DNA from: an uncultured Pelagibacteraceae bacterium
GTDB lineage: Bacteria; Pseudomonadota; Alphaproteobacteria; Pelagibacterales; Pelagibacteraceae
Direction of reading: 5' to 3'
DNA: 64,000 bases
Assembly: GCA_902589455.1 (NCBI GenBank)
Contig: CACISX010000002.1
Coordinates: 1 to 64,000, forward strand
A model generated the notes under the pieces. The model searched no databases. It was given only the letters and a program-made list of their open reading frames with translations, and had not been told where the DNA came from. Within the stretch, counting starts at the first letter, position 1. The number at the start of each line of letters is the position of its first letter. A program made the position numbers and the translations under genes. This document shows, piece after piece, positions 63,501-64,000 of the stretch.

Positions 63501-64000
63501 ATGAACATAGCTATAGTAGGTGCAACAGGAAATGTTGGAAGGAAAACTCTTGAAGTATTTAATAAAAAGAACTTCAAGTTTGATAATCTACATTTAGTTG
63601 CATCAAAAAAAAGTGCAGGAAAAAAAATCTCTTTCAGAGATAAAGAGTATGAAATTGAGAATTTAGATACATATGATTTTTCAAAAGCAGATATAACTTT
63701 TTTTGCAGCAGGAGGAAAAATTGCTGAAAAATTTGCAGAAAAAGCTGCTAAACATACAATCGTAATAGATAATTCAAGTTTTTTTAGGATGGATCCTGAT
63801 GTTCCATTGATCGTTCCACAAGTGAATGCATCTGATATTAAAAAAATGAAAAAAAATATAATTGCAAATCCAAACTGCTCTACAGCTCAATTAGTTATTG
63901 CACTTAAACCTCTGCATGATTTATTTAAAATTAAAAGAGTAGTGGTATCAACTTACCAATCAGTTTCAGGTGGTGGTAAAGATCCAATGGATGAATTAGT
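63501..64000 (+). CDS. asd: Aspartate-semialdehyde dehydrogenase (5' part; runs off window)
   Basis: Asd reduces aspartyl phosphate on the way to lysine, DAP, threonine and methionine. The first 166 residues are seen from the ATG at 63501: NIAIVGATGNVGRKTLEVF (NADP loop), FFAAGGKIAEKFAEKAA, VIDNSSFFRMDPDVPLIVPQVNA, and ANPNCSTAQLV with the active-site Cys. The gene continues beyond base 64000. Its position after leuCDB is common in alphaproteobacteria, here separated by the dmd genes. Confidence 0.96.
   Translation, partial: MNIAIVGATGNVGRKTLEVFNKKNFKFDNLHLVASKKSAGKKISFRDKEYEIENLDTYDFSKADITFFAAGGKIAEKFAEKAAKHTIVIDNSSFFRMDPDVPLIVPQVNASDIKKMKKNIIANPNCSTAQLVIALKPLHDLFKIKRVVVSTYQSVSGGGKDPMDEL

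Overview
The window looks like a piece of chromosome from a SAR11-type marine alphaproteobacterium (Pelagibacterales). This rests on very AT-rich DNA (about 30% G+C by eye), tight packing with many 1-30 nt overlaps, no gene-free stretch above 300 bases, and gene content. The strongest marker is a DMSP demethylase (dmdA) that agrees with my memory of the Pelagibacter ubique protein over its whole length, in the order dmdC-dmdB-hydrolase-dmdA-asd. There is no tRNA, rRNA, insertion sequence, prophage or CRISPR array that I can see.

Layout. 1-4340: tsaD (partial) divergent from hemC-hemD, then an MscS channel, YggT and folD. 4376-13803: an accessory stretch with two small proteins, a haloacetate-dehalogenase-like hydrolase overlapping a TauD-like dioxygenase, an AEC permease, a PQQ-type sugar dehydrogenase with an atypical SDR, and two photolyase/cryptochrome genes around a DUF2256 mini-protein, a glutamine amidotransferase and small membrane proteins. 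13861-18730: argG, IalB-like protein, aldo/keto reductase, Bax-inhibitor-1, DUF2794, YciB/IspZ and hspQ. 18910-23021: a complete-looking ccmCDEFGH cytochrome c maturation operon, followed by a PagL-like lipid A deacylase.

23558-30443 is a block for 2-hydroxyacid, glyoxylate and amino acid metabolism: two tandem FMN-dependent 2-hydroxyacid dehydrogenases, an aminotransferase, a GlcD/D-lactate dehydrogenase-like flavoprotein, a glyoxylate/hydroxypyruvate reductase and a 3-hydroxyisobutyrate dehydrogenase-family enzyme. 30450-38232 pairs a GAF-HTH regulator that has lost its AAA+ domain with a divergent operon: a zinc alcohol dehydrogenase and a five-gene ABC importer with two different ATPases, resembling glycerol/polyol GlpSTPQV systems. 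38347-43194 is a TRAP transporter with a TakP-like (2-oxoacid) binding protein and an unusually long large subunit. 43191-47306 is a minus-strand cluster of a PanE-like reductase, a frameshifted acyl-CoA (possibly oxalyl-CoA) ligase and a gamma-glutamyltransferase/oxamate-amidohydrolase-like enzyme.

47336-64000 holds an MFS permease and an alpha/beta hydrolase, ftsY and dapF (minus strand), then a long plus-strand run: structured leader-ffh-rpsP-trmD-rplS-leuCDB-dmdC-dmdB-hydrolase-dmdA-asd (partial). The most interesting signals are the folded RNA leader before ffh, near-identical Ala/Glu/Pro/Lys tails on S16 and L19 with no rimM between them, a dehalogenase-like enzyme with all key residues in a free-living oligotroph, a small FAD-domain photolyase carrying an unfamiliar domain at its C-terminus, and the 320-residue helical tail of the TRAP large permease.
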